64,000 nucleotides of DNA from contig OX439008.1 in assembly GCA_949316495.1 (NCBI GenBank), positions 18,237,290-18,301,289 on the forward strand, in the 5' to 3' direction. Under the pieces are notes generated by a model that searched no databases, was not told where the DNA came from, and was given only the letters and a program-made list of their open reading frames with translations. This document shows, in pieces, positions 36,344 to 48,661 of this stretch. The translations under genes were made by a program, and so were the position numbers. The DNA comes from Amphiduros pacificus. Taxonomy: Eukaryota > Annelida > Polychaeta > Phyllodocida > Hesionidae. The number at the start of each line of letters is the position of its first letter. Positions within the stretch are counted from its first letter, which is position 1.

Positions 36344-37985
36344 AATAAGCATCTTTCAAAGAATATCAATATTTCTATATTTGTTCTTTATGATTGGAAC
36401 GGATGTTGGGGAACATAAAATATCAAAAATTCGGATTGGTATGGAATTCTATCCTCTTTGAATAAAGATGCTTGTTTTTTTTCTTCAAATGTTAACATCC
36501 TGAACTTGGAAGTTCATTTCTAAACAATCAAAGATGATGACCCAAATTCAAACTCATCAAAGTAAATATTTTTGGTGAGTAATTACATTTCTTCATAATA
36601 ATATTTGTAATGTTAACACCTGTCAATTAACAATGTGTACATCCCCAAGTATCTATCTTCTCTAGTAGCAACATGTGTGGAATTAATGAAAGATTCATTG
36701 ATTATTCATATTTATTCTCATGTGAGAATGGTTAGTGTGAAGAGACAGAACAAAATATGGAATAGAATGAATCACACATGGGTCTATTATGGACTTTCTA
36801 TTCAGTACATAATACATTACACCTATATGGTTCACTAGCAGGTTATAGCATAAGGCATGTTCGACAGTGCTACAGCCAAACATCTGCAGTTAAGAGGCAT
36901 GTCTTAAAAAATGTTATATCAACTCAAAAGGAGCTACAAGATTCCATCTGAAACATATATATATATGTCTCGCAGGTTTGAACATTAAACAGAGCAGCAT
37001 ACCAGGGTCCAGACGGTAACCACTGACTGAAGATCAATTTTGCAGAATAGGTTTAAACTGCAAAATATTTTAAGTTTACTGATAAATGGATCTGACACAT
37101 CTAATAATCAATAGACCTGAACTTCAACACTTTACATGATCAAAATGTTAAAGGTTATCTTACTGAGAGATTTACTTCCAGAATTGGGTTCATCAGGCTG
37201 ATACCTGATCCCCTGATCTTTAAGGTTGGTTCATAAATGATTTTGTCCCAGATCTGATTTCTACCATAAACAGATTAGATTCAGTTAGCACCTATTTAAT
37301 TCATTACTCTTTAACTTTATGCTGATATCAAAAATAGAGGTCATGATAAATTTACATGAAAGATGTTGCCATAGAGACTCATTGGCCACATATTCGGTCA
37401 GGTTTAAGAATTGCCAGGATGTAAAATTTTCTTACACGGATTTACAAACTTAATTAATAGTTATAAACTTCATAGATTTTGTGATTTCGGCTCAGAATTA
37501 TTATGAATGTAGCATTGACGTCCGTTAGAGATAATTCTTTCATCATGGCAATTATTAACATTGACCCATCCTAGTTTCCGACAATGGAATTTAAGAACTC
37601 AAAAGAGAACGATTTTTTTTATCATACCCATTTGAGACTCTCAAGTATGTTCACCCAATTTAACCCAAAACAAATAGAATTCTCCATGTTCGAATTTCAA
37701 CATTCGGAATCCACCAGGTGTCTCTTGTGTCATGTTCAATGCAGAGTCAGTTTTGGAATCTTAAGAATGAAAGAGAGACAAATACGTGGATGTAATAAAA
37801 TGATTGAAACAAAATGTTGGAAAAATGTTCCGCCATGCGTGACAAATTGTTTATATCAGGTGGCGACATGGTCCACTCATGAAGTGAGAATTACCATTGG
37901 AAATACATTCTCTGATTGTGCTTTTTAGAGAATATACATCCAAATTTCTTCATTCAAGTTTATTAAATGTATCGCATTTTCAATA
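36341..37985. other. intergenic region without a supported gene
   Basis: Unique AT-rich DNA. A 114-codon plus-strand frame (37,584-37,928) begins with ATG and has several cysteines, but no splice signals, no recognised domain and no homologue to point to, so I do not call it a gene. Confidence 0.45.
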
Positions 37986-37993
37986 AATGTTTT

Positions 37994-38780
37994 TCATTTA
38001 TTATAAAGAATACATGGCATATCATTTACCATGGGGACCATATCATACACTGTAGGGACCATATTGTATACCACGGAGACCATACCATATACCATGGGGA
38101 CCATATCGTATGCCACAGGGACCATATCGTATGCCACAGGGACCATATCATATACCACTGGGACCATATCATATATAACAGGGACTATATCGTATACCAT
38201 GGGGACCATATCATATATCACAGGGACCATATCGTATACCATGGGGACCATATCATATACCACAGGGACCATATCATATACCATAGGGACCATATCATAT
38301 ATCATAGGGACCATATCATATATCACAAGGACCTTATCATATATCATAGGGACCATATCATATATCACAGGGACCACATCATATACCACAGGGACCATAT
38401 CATACACCACAGGGACCATATCATATACCACAGGGACCATATCATATATCACAGGGGCCATATCTTATACCATAGGGACCATATCATATATCATAAGGAC
38501 CATATCATATATCATAGGGACCATATCATATATCACAGGGACCATATCATATATCATAAGGACCATATCATATATCATAGGGACCATATCATATATCATA
38601 GGGACCATATCATATATCATAAGGACCATATCATATATCACAGGGACCATATCATATATCACAGGGACCATATCATATATCATAAGGACCATATCATATA
38701 TCATAGGGACCATATCATATATCACAAGGACCATATCATATACCACAGGGACCATATCATATATCACAGTGGCATGCCAA
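37994..38780. repeat. 21-bp satellite array (ACCATATCATATATCACAGGG)
   Basis: About 37 head-to-tail units. Because 21 is a multiple of three, frames on both strands stay open and read as seven-residue repeats (for example HIIYHRD on plus and VIYDMVP on minus). There is no splice or start context, so I treat it as non-coding. Variants CATAGGG, CATAAGG and CACAGGG recur in blocks towards the right. Confidence 0.93.
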
Positions 38781-38789
38781 TGCCATATT

Positions 38790-39677
38790 AACAGATAAAG
38801 AATTACATTATCTGACAGTATTTTCTCACAGAATCTCTCTCATCAAAATATATAATACAAATTAGCGTATAAAGGTTTTAAAAATCTTTTAATATGAATA
38901 CTTTTTAGAAAAAATGTGTATCTATGGGTTGTAAGGGTCTTTATCGTTTATTTTAGTTTCTGGACATTTGAAATAGTTTGATCGTATGATCGATCCCTTG
39001 TTTCATATTCGGACTTTCATTTCAACTGAATCCAAAGCCATTAGTATAGAATTTGGTTAATGGCGTAACTATTTATTTCTATTTATAATACTTGATTAAT
39101 GTCGTTGTTATTTATTTTTATTCATAATAATATTCAGTATAGTAATATAACTATGTTCATGGCGCTCAGAAATACTTATTTTCAATATCAATTGTTATCA
39201 AAATTTCATATATCAATATCATATATAGTTGCGATGCTGCTATTTACTAAAAAATATTAAACAAAATGTGATGAATGCAGTCAACAATGAATTATGATCT
39301 CAAATATGTTTTCAGCAATTTAATTTGATGAGGTGTAGAAAGATTTGCCGCCAGTGTAATAAAGAATGGTTCAGAGCTTTTGTATGACGCAGGTTATGGT
39401 CAACCTGCCATACAAGAATATTATAGAATTATGTAACTAATAATATAAAAGTATATAGAATATGTTTATACTCGTAGCACGCCTTGTTTGGCACACACGC
39501 TGTATTGAAAAGATCCCGAGTACACCTACTGGGAAACATTAGATGAATTAGAGATCAGAAACATAAGATTGTTGTGCAGTGTAGCACACACAGCATACTT
39601 ACAGCCAAAACATAGATTATAATCAAGTTATAATTAAACCAACTGGTGATCATCTTTGCTGAGAGCATTAGTTTTGA
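38790..39677. other. upstream region of the two-exon gene
   Basis: Unique AT-rich DNA. The reading frame of the following gene is closed by a TGA at 39,675-39,677. No TATA box or other promoter element is clear. Confidence 0.4.
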
Positions 39678-39716
39678 CTCAGTCTTCGTTATTTGGAGTA
39701 TCAAACCGTTTACGCC

Positions 39717-41833
39717 ATGCCAAAAACTGGAGTATGGCCAATGCCACAAGATTTTTCAACTTTACCACTTACAAATATAATCAACAAGAGAGCGTTGAGT
39801 ACTTGTTCTGAAAATAATTATGGAAACTTTGCCACTAGTGTCTCAAGCGTATCAGCAGAACAATTGAGACGTTTATCAGAGGAGATGGTCAGGAACAAGT
39901 TTAAGATATCTGATCCACGGCAGCCGACATCTTCCTATGATTTCCGGCGTCTATACAATGGCGGTCACGTGGATTCCGTACCAGCGCCTTCAGCGAGAGA
40001 CAGTGCGGATGGATTAGATGATACACTCTTTAGATTTTCCCTCTGGCAGACACTGAGGAAAACAGACACTGTCACTAAATACTCCTTGCCAACACTTGAG
40101 GGTGAGATTAGTTTACAGTAAATTATATCCATGTAAACATGTGAAGGGTGTGTTGGATGTTATAGTTATCTTGTGGGTGAGATCCCCGGGGTGAGATCGA
40201 GAGTTCCCAAAGCCTCGTTGGTAGAATCTTGGAGTAATTATGAGGTAGAATGAAGTTAGTGGCAAGATATTTGTCCGGGGTGAGCACGATTCCTATTCTG
40301 GGAAATTCAATTAGTGTCCTAGGACTGGCTGACCTTGGTCAATGTGATAAAGCAAAAGAAGAAGAACCTCGAGTCACTCTTCATAAAGAGAATGGCATTG
40401 TGTCTCATTGGCTTCTGTCTGACCGGGCAGAGCCTTAATAGGACTGGAAAGATGGCAAATTCAAACAACTACAAAATTAAATGGTGCCATCTTGGTCATT
40501 TAACATGTGCCTTAAATATCCAAACATGTCAAATGACGTTAAGGAATTGTCATATAATTTTGTTCAATTATTTTGTAATTATTTCAAAAGCCATCGGCCT
40601 AGTGGACTCAAATATTCAAAATGTGCAAACTAATTAAACCCAATTCCCAGCGATTAACTGTTGTTTCTAACAATTGTGTCATCATCTTTCCCGGCAAATA
40701 AAACCCCTGTGAACTCTGTAAAGATCTTTCTTCATTGTCCCTGCCGACATAAGACCTGACGAGAGGAGGTCTTGAACTATCTATTTTATGTTCATCGTCT
40801 CCCATATTTAGTGATGGGTTATCATATATGCGATAGTGCAAAGATCCCCTGGTACTCTTCGAAAAGGGTATTGGATTGTGGCCCTGTAGCAGGTTAGCAG
40901 GTGTATTGCGAAAAATCGTTGTTTTTTTGTTTTTTTTTTGGGGGGGGGGGTTGTTTTATTTTGGTTTTTGGTTTTTTATTTTCGTTTTTTTTGTTTGTTT
41001 TGTTTTTGGTTTTGTTTAAAACATATTAATTTTCCAATGCAGGTATACTGGCAGAACGCAAGCGTTATGCCGACATGATGTCCAAGCGTTTGTTCCCCAG
41101 GATGGGAGTGGGGCGGAGCGTGATGTCCCGGATGAGTCAGAGCAGTCAGCTGACCGAGGTGAGCAAGGCGCCGACCGAGGCGGCCACCTTGCCCAAAGCC
41201 GAGCCGATAAAGCTCACGTCCGAGGCGGTCAAGATGGACAGCATCGTCGAGGTGGCCAGGAGGGGGAGTGCGTTAGGGATGAGGAGAATTTCAGAGACAT
41301 CTACCATCCCATCGGAATACCACCACACAACAGACATGAATGACGAGTCACTAACAACTGTGTCCGCCATCACCTTGCCCACGATACTCCCGCAACCCAA
41401 ACAAGCCAGGGGAGACTTTAAACTAAGACCTTATGTGATTTATAACGAGCGACGGAGAGCGACGATGGGTTCACCAAGCTATCAATGGCGACCGCCGCCA
41501 AGGAGGGCGCTGTCAAACCGTAATATGGTCGTCCCAGCGCCAGCGTTTGATCCAATAAAATTGCGCAAAAATGAGTCACCTTTACTAGGACCTTCAAGCG
41601 ACGGAGAGAGCTCGCAGTATTCCGAGGAGCTAGAAATGGGCAGTCTCAAAATGCGGGATATGTCCGCGTTTGATATCTTCTCCTGTGACTCTAAGATGAC
41701 CAGTACAGAAAACAATCGCACCCCAGATCCCCCTGAAGGCTATCTCCAGCGGGAACACGCCCACGTGACCCAGGAAGCCGGCCTTACCAAAATGAAAGGA
41801 GTTGCTATAGATACCATCAGAAAGACCTTCTAG
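39717..41833 (+). CDS. uncharacterised two-exon protein, 391 aa
   Basis: Exons 39,717-40,101 and 41,043-41,833 join (donor G then GTGAGA, acceptor TTTTCCAATGCAG) in agreeing phase to 391 codons plus TAG. I chose ATG 39,717 as start because no earlier in-frame ATG follows the TGA at 39,675. The product is soluble-looking, without signal peptide or membrane helix: an N-terminal region with MPKTGVWPMPQDF and LRRLSEEMVRNKFKISD, a junction segment LAERKRYADMMSKRLFPRM, then a long Ser/Thr/Pro- and Arg-rich, probably disordered half with RATMGSPSYQWRPPPRR. The second exon is much more GC-rich than its surroundings, as expected for real coding DNA. I do not recognise the family. Confidence 0.7.
40102..41042 (+). 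other. intron of the two-exon gene
   Basis: Contains a stretch near 40,830-40,905 (GATCCCCTGGTACTCTTCGA and GGCCCTGTAGCAG) that resembles a widespread old interspersed repeat of marine invertebrates, and an unusual T/G tract (40,918-41,020) with a run of 10 G, close to the acceptor. No coding content. Confidence 0.5.
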
Positions 41834-42137
41834 TCAAATATCATACACGTCACACTCCTCACAGCGCTGAGCCAAAGACACATCAGTGATGGTACCGTCG
41901 GTGGTGAATGGGGAGTTATGTGAATGGGTGGTTGGTCGAGACGGTGGCGACACTGTGCGGGAGTGTGAACACATGTCTGACCTTTCCAGATTTGAGATAC
42001 ATGTTGATATGGATTGCTTAAAATATATGGTATTATTTTTAGAATCATATGACCTCATTTTATGTCCTACATAATAATGTATTCACAGATCATGAATATG
42101 TAAATAGTTTTTAAACAAGAAAAAGTGGTGATCCACA

Positions 42138-43673
42138 TGTAACACGGATGAGAAAAAAAAAAAAAAAAACCAAAACTGTCAACAAACAGAACAAAAATTA
42201 AAATAAACAAAACAAAAATTAAAATAAACAAAACAAAAATTACAGCAAACAAAACAAAAATTAAAAGAAACAAAAAACACAAAATGAAATATTAGAGCTA
42301 ACAACCATAGGATTCGCGCAACCATAGGATTGGCTGATAATTGTGAAACTGTCTTGTATACACACAACAAATGAAACATTGTATTTTTTGTCAAAGAATA
42401 AACGATATGATTCGTATAAATCAATTGTTATGAAAATTGCACCCAGTGACCTCGCCAATGTGACAATACGCACGTGCGGAAGAAGCATTTTGTTACAAAA
42501 ACACACAAATGGGCACTGCTCTGTCAGTTCTTGGCCGATTTTCATCATTGACAACTCAAATTTGAGCTATTGAGCTCTTCTCTTCAAATATGTAAGTCAG
42601 ATGATCGATATATTAATTTTCATCGTTTGGCATTGAAGAGAGTCCAGTGCGCGAAGTCTATGGTTGTTCATGCTGTTTGCGCAAAGACGTGACTCTGACT
42701 TGTCAATCTTGTTAGAATTTAGCATCTGCACATCGCTTTATAAGTTAAAGTAATGACAAGTCTTACTGATGGATATACATTGTACCCCACTATAGCACAC
42801 ATATTGATAACTATTCATGTTATGTCAGTTTATTTATTTATTGACAAAGACCAAAATGCGCAAAATGGGCGGTTGTTAGCCCTATCTTGATTCATCTTAT
42901 AAAATTATTTAATTTGGTATATGAACGATTTTTTTAGCACAACTTTATGCAAAGATGTGCCTTTTCAGGCTCGATTACGTAAGTATCCCTAATATTGCTC
43001 AGGCGCTTACCGCAAATCATCGATCTTACTTTTGCATGTCATCTGACTTCTAATTGTCCGATTTACACCAAATTTGAACTAAACTTACTGATAATTCCTT
43101 GTTCTAGCGATTGGGAAGCATTTCCAAGCAATCTAAAGCCATAATTTTGTGCAGCGATGGGCGATGACGATGTTGTCATTTCGGCGGGATACCTATTGGC
43201 TTTGCCGAGCAGGTAAACTTCATTCTTAGGGTACCGCATTAGCTTCCAGCACACGGCACATGCATCAATGCACATGCACGGATACCTATTTGGTGTTTAC
43301 CATATGAAGTACATATTTGCGTTACGTAATCGCCTCGTGCACGTGCCAGCCATTGACATGACGTCAGTGTAATCTTGGAGTAATAATGTGTAATCATCGT
43401 CAGTGTTTTACTTGTATTCATACGCCGAATACTAGACTGGCCCCCTACCGAGTGTCAAGAAATGAGGGTGGCACCAGTCGAATCTATCGCATGCACACAG
43501 CGAACACTCCACAGTGGCGTCAGTTGCTTTAACAATAATGACCACAGAAAATACCGAATCACAAACCACAGGAAATGAATGCGCATTTCCCATGATCGTA
43601 CCGATCACAGAATAACACAGATAGTTCCTCATTGTCGGCAATGCTTGTCAAAAAAGGAACCATCCGTGTTACA
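42138..43673. mobile_element. 1.5-kb DNA-transposon-like segment with 13-bp inverted ends
   Basis: Perfect 13-bp inverted repeats (TGTAACACGGATG at 42,138 and CATCCGTGTTACA at 43,661) bracket the segment. Just outside them, a stretch of about 50 bp with CCTACATAATAA and GATCATGAATATGTAAATA occurs in direct orientation at 42,064-42,113 and 43,680-43,728. I see no transposase, so it would be non-autonomous. The long direct flanking repeats are too large for a normal target-site duplication and may be part of the element or reflect a local duplication. Confidence 0.45.
42155..42292. repeat. poly-A run and 21-bp AAACAAAACAAAAATT repeat
   Basis: A run of 18 A is followed by about four copies of a unit of about 21 bp (AAACAAAACAAAAATTAAAAT) at the left end of the transposon-like segment. 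Confidence 0.85.
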
Positions 43674-43728
43674 AAAAATCCTACATAATAACGAATTCAG
43701 AGATCATGAATATGTAAATAATTTCAAA

Positions 43729-46385
43729 AAGGTATAATACATTGATTTCATCAATAAATTCGTGTATTTGTCTTTATTGCTTCTCATAGTAACGTGAAGA
43801 GTGGAGGTAAGATGTTTTTCTTTTATTAAAGGGGAAGTAAACCTTCATTGAATATGAATCAGCATTTCAAATTTTATTGATACTGTTGATATGAAGACAG
43901 AAAGACATGGAAGTAAGATTTTTATGAAGTACTTAAATACTTTTACTGTTTTATTTTTTTTCTGAAATTATGATCACCTTTTTTGTAGTTGTACAAGACA
44001 ACTAGAAACATGTTATAGATTTAGTGCAAATTATAGCAAAAAAGTAAAAGAATATTTTTTCAGTATCATCGTTTACACAGGCATAGTAGATATTGTCTTA
44101 GTGACAAAGCCATTACAGACTGAGGTAAAGTATTTTAGCAGACAGAATTCATTCTCCTTGGTATACAATAAATAAAGGCATATAGTTTTTTTCATTCACT
44201 GTTTTATGGAAAAACATAACATACCATATAAATATATTTTAATAAATATTCACAAGCTTTTCAGGATCACAAATAGACGAACATGCTTTTATAACATTAT
44301 CATCCCTTATGCAGGTAGAAAGGTGCGTCATTCATGTTCTGCACAGTGCACAGCGTGCTTATTCTACAGTCTCTGTCAGACCTGTTTCAACCATGATGTA
44401 ATAATTTGCCATGCTAATAGAGGCGCTCAGATTCTGAATTGTAGACTAGGCAAGTCGGAGCAGTAATGCCAGTAATAGGGAAATATCCGATTTTTATCGC
44501 AAAACACACAGAATTACAGGGAGGTCTGAGGTGAACTTCAACAAAATGAGAAATAAACAATTAATAAAGATATTTGATCAAACATATATGAGCAGAAATA
44601 TGTAGAGCAGTCAAAAAACAGCTGGCAAAAGAGCTTTATACGTATACGTAGATAGAGAACTGATCTCGTTCAGGTTAAATAGACATCCAATATGGTGAGC
44701 GGGAATTAACATCATTTCCATTACATAATCACTGATTTGCACGTTTCATATTGGCTGAAAATCTTGAAAAACTTTAAATGTTGTTTTCAGTTTTACTTTT
44801 ATTATATATTTTTTGGTATGAGAGAACCAAACATAGTTGGAAAGACCTGTTCTGGTCACAAGTCAGACTCATTTTCAACTTAAATCTATTCGCGCCTAAA
44901 TGATGCATTCACGAACCAATCTGTAAAATAAGAATATATTCTATAATCTACTATGGTATTACGCATATATACCAACATATTTGTTGCAGTCAACTCTTTA
45001 TCCATGATTCTCTAGATATGTGGTACTGTGATTCTACATAAATTTCCGAGGAATAGAACTTGCTATATAAAAGAAAATTAGTCACAGGTCTTGCTTATAA
45101 AAACACACTAAAACGTCATGGTTCAACAACAAAAATAATTTGGGCCCTAAAAACGACAATTAGAATCTTGATCGTCGTTAACTACTTTATATGTTCTGTA
45201 AAAAATATTGAAGAAGATTAATCACAAAGTAATCGTATCTATCATATCTGTTTTATTGACGATGAAAAGCTACATTAGAAAGAGGAGTTTGTGTTTGAAC
45301 TTCACTGTAAAGAATTAATTTTCACATAATTAGGTACTCGTTAAAATTGTTAACAGCCATTAATAAGAATAAATTAACTGGTTAAGATGTTGAAAACTGG
45401 GAATGGAATAATTGGAGGGTGTGTTATCTGTTGCTGCTATATTTAAGCGAAATTTGTCCCGGACGAGGAAGTAAATAATTGCAAAACTATTTGGAAAGCC
45501 CCACTTAAGGAGGGATGACCAATTGAAAGTAAACATAAAGATCTTGATAAAAAAAACTTGATATATTATAACATAACCAATGTTTTCCAGTACAGCATTG
45601 CATTGTATTTAAAGAAAAATAAAAAGAAATGTATTTCTTATTTATTTGATATAAATCTCTGTGTGAATCAGAAAGCTAATAGTTGGTGTAAACACTTGTC
45701 ACCCAATGTCAACTGATCACGTAGGCATATGTGTGTGTGTGTACATAGCCCACTAAGATACTGCCTCGACACCCAGACTTGGCATATTGAAGACAGCACC
45801 TTAAAGATACGGTCTCATATCAAAATATATGCCAAGAAAAACATAGGATGTTCCAATTTCAGCTGAAATGCAACACATTGTGGACTTTTTCGATGAGAAA
45901 CGCCTTTTTCATCTATTGCATCTGAATGTTTGGGTACAAAGTACATCCAATGTTTCTGCCGACAATCAACGCGGGCACAAACAGATGATATGAATTATGA
46001 CAGATATAGGCGACATACAGGTACTGTACATCATGCATTGGTTTGTGTTTTCTTCTTTTTCTTTTACAATTTTAGTTATTCACGCAAGCTACAAAAGTTA
46101 TATTAGACTAAGTCAAATATGGTTGTCTAGTTTGAAGAGACATAAACATTCATGCTCTAGTTAGTAAAATATTGATGAAAAAAGACGTCCAGCCTAGCGG
46201 TAAAATAAAATTGTCCTTATTTTGCTCTGTCTACCGATGCCTTTTCTCCACACATCTCTATATGTAGTACAATCCCATCGGTAGAAATGAGAGACATAGG
46301 TATATAGCGCTTATACTGTGTGGGACACATACAAATGATACAATGAATAAATAAGGACCTTTGTAGGTTATTTTTATAGTAGTAT
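43729..46385. other. intergenic region left of the phosphatase gene
   Basis: About 2.6 kb of unique AT-rich DNA. The only possible coding piece is a short cysteine-rich stretch at 44,315-44,397, entered separately. If the phosphatase has extracellular exons they should lie in this direction, but none is clear. Confidence 0.4.
44315..44397 (+). CDS. possible cysteine-rich extracellular exon
   Basis: A good acceptor (CATCCCTTATGCAG) precedes a frame encoding CSAQCTACLFYSLCQTC, with a GTAATA donor-like site after AACCATGAT. The density of cysteines (C-x3-C-x2-C-x5-C-x2-C) recalls EGF-like stalk repeats found in some invertebrate receptor phosphatases, and the phase 0 end would fit the phosphatase exon at 48,300. 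It is a single short piece and may be chance. Confidence 0.2.
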
Positions 46386-46387
46386 TA

Positions 46388-46745
46388 TTTTTATTTTTAA
46401 GTATTATGACCTTGAAGTGACATTTAAATGACCTTGAAAATGAAACTCATATTTCCGTGGATATTACTATAAATTTCAATTATCTTCATCTTTAAAAAAA
46501 AACTAATAGAGCATTTATACAGTAAAATCCGTTCAAAATTAATAAAAATAGAACAATATTTAATTTTGGACCAATCTGCAAGGGATATTGGAGGAAATTA
46601 AACTATCTATAATAACAACTTATTGCTGGCTGATTTATGACAATACATATTATACTGCACAGGAAAAATATATAATGGTGAAAGTATACTGAAAATAAAG
46701 TCCGTCAATTTCGAGATTTATTTACAAGCTAAACATGCTGAAATA
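46388..46745 (+). repeat. dispersed repeat family B, diverged copy 3
   Basis: Follows the order of motifs of the copy at 57,980-58,340 in the same orientation: GACCTTGAAGTGACATTTAA, ATGACCTTGAAAATGA, the TTTCCGTGGAT region, AAAATCCGTTCAAAATTAA, and AAAGTCCGTCAATTTCGAGA. More diverged than copies 1 and 2 and lacking the right-hand part after the internal inverted repeat. Confidence 0.6.
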
Positions 46746-46934
46746 TCAGTTGAATGTGGTAGGTGTTCTTTTTATATCCACCCAATTGCTCCCTACATAT
46801 TTCAGCATATTCTTATGTTCCAGCAAGCCTTTGTATTTTTTGTATACAGGTCTTAAACCTGTAAGAAATATATGTTCTAATAAAGTCTGTGTTATAACAC
46901 ACTGTATATAAGCGAACGGAGGCGACAAGGCAAT

Positions 46935-47153
46935 CAGTGGCGGATCCAGGAGTGGTCTGTGGCTAGGGAGCTTTTGGGAACTGGAGCCCCTTACTTTACC
47001 AGGAGGGGTCTGTGGCTAGGGAGCATTTGGGAACTGGAACCCCTTACTTTATGGGACTGGAGCCCCTTACCCTTACTTTGAGCCCCCCTCCCTCCCCCCC
47101 CTCCCCCCCCCCCCCCCCCCCCCCCGGCTTAAAGAATCCTGGATCCGCCCCTG
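46935..47153. mobile_element. hAT-like MITE of about 219 bp
   Basis: Ends are inverted repeats CAGTGGCGGATCCAGGA (46,935) and TCCTGGATCCGCCCCTG (47,137-47,153), a form typical of non-autonomous hAT-type elements, which start CAG-G-GGCG and end CGCC-CTG. The 8-bp flanks (AAGGCAAT and GTTGCAGT) match at four positions, so the target duplication is decayed or the call is off. The interior holds a repeated TCTGTGGCTAGGGAGC segment and a C run of about 35 bases. Confidence 0.6.
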
Positions 47154-47296
47154 GTTGCAGTGTTGTTACAGTGTACATGTGACAAATTTATAGCAGTTTT
47201 GAATTTCAACACTTCAGGGGGCAAATACAGGGTTAATGTTTTAGAATTAGGTCACACATGTCTCTTGACCTCCACCACAGGCAGCCAGGGCGATAC

Positions 47297-47990
47297 CACT
47301 TACTTTTATATAGGTTAATACTAAGAGAGTGGTTGGGACTTTCTCTTGTGCATGAAAACAAATAAACACATTTAACATTTTGAAAGACAGTGGAATTACA
47401 AGATGACATGTGAGGCACAACATTCAGCTAAAGTGCAATTAGTGGTGGGTATTATAACACATCATTTTGGAGCTATATGTTCTTCTGAGGGGCCTGCAGA
47501 TCTCAGACCTGGCTGTCAGTGCCACAGACCAGACTGGCGGACATCTCAACTGCATAAATAAACATAGAATTGAAATTTTTCAAACGTAGAATATATTCCA
47601 GTCAGTGTAGTCTACATTTACGGCAACTTCTACTTCCATCACTACTTTTATATAGGTTAATAGTTAATATGAGACAGAGAGGGGCTGGGGACTTTCACTC
47701 TCTGGCAACCTGTGATATTAACTACCTTAGTCATCATGGCTTCCGGCACATCACTTGTGCCGTGAAAACAAATAAGCACTTTTAACATTTTGAAAGACAG
47801 TGGAATTACAAGATAACATGTGAGACACAACATTCAGCTCAATTGCGATTTGTGGTGGGTATTATAACACAGAATTTTGGAGCGATATGTACTTCTGAGG
47901 GGCCTGCAGATCACAAACCTGCCTGTCAGTGTCACAGACTGGCAGACACCTCAACTGCATAAATAAACATAGAATTTGAATATTTTTTTG
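47297..47990. repeat. local tandem duplication, two diverged copies
   Basis: Segments 47,297-47,590 and 47,644-47,990 share TACTTTTATATAGGTTAATA, AACATTTTGAAAGACAGTGG, GGTGGGTATTATAACACA, TCTGAGGGGCCTGCAGATC and CAACTGCATAAATAAACATA in the same order, with a longer insert in the second copy. GTCTACATTTACGGCAACTTC (about 47,609) and CTCTACATTGACGGCAACTTC (about 48,111) extend the match. Confidence 0.8.
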
Positions 47991-48299
47991 CAAATGTAGA
48001 ATATATGAAAATTAATAACTTTATGCACAAAAGAAAGGTATGCTATATGTTTGACTGTGTTAAAAATGTCTGAGTTTCAACTGCCAGTTTCAGACAGTTG
48101 CCAGTCACTGTACTCTACATTGACGGCAACTTCAAAATAATGAGAAAATATCAATATCATTTTCAAAAAGGAAACTGTATACAAATTCTTTTTTAAAAAA
48201 AAGACTTTCTTGTTATGTAATGCACGTTTTTCATGTAATGCATGTTTTTATAAATATCAATATATGTGTAATATTTCATTAATAGAGGATCAGTAAAAG

Positions 48300-48661
48300 G
48301 GACCGGCTCACACCAACGTGAACAATATGAAGGATAATGCGTCTTTAATGAACATAACAAGTATCGGATCCGGAATCGGCCTTGAACACACACATTCTTT
48401 AACTGCTGGTAAGGATGAAGGCATATTACTTGATTCTGCAAACAGTCCTGGGAATTATACAAGCACCAACAGGCGCTCTAATTCTAGTGCTGCGAGAAGA
48501 GGTTATCCTACAGTGGAGAACTTTTCTGTCTCTGACATGACCACCCCAAACATCGAGGAGGAGGAAGATGGTGCCTTTGATGCTTGGGTGGTGTACCTTC
48601 TGATCTCAATCATTGCTGTCATTGGAGTGCTAATTGTCATATACATTACATACAAATACAG
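48300..48661 (+). CDS. phosphatase exon: stalk and transmembrane helix
   Basis: Encodes a Ser/Asn-rich extracellular stalk with N-glycosylation sequons (NAS, NIT, NYT, NSS, NFS), an acidic stretch (NIEEEEDGAFDA), the helix WVVYLLISIIAVIGVLIV, and a TYKYR stop-transfer. The donor is AG then GTTTGT, phase 2. The acceptor (GTAAAAG at 48,299) has a poor pyrimidine tract, and ATG 48,327 could instead be a start codon, so the 5' boundary is weak. Confidence 0.65.

Noticed and set aside
37584-37928. 114-codon cysteine-containing plus-strand frame
   Set aside because: It has a start and a stop but no domain I can name and no splice or promoter signals; frames of this length are expected by chance in 64 kb of AT-rich DNA.
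39555-39749. 64-codon minus-strand frame with a hydrophobic end
   Set aside because: It overlaps the first exon region of the plus-strand gene and has no support of its own.
48193-48462. 89-codon minus-strand frame
   Set aside because: It is antisense to the phosphatase stalk exon, where the plus-strand frame has the membrane helix and correct splicing.
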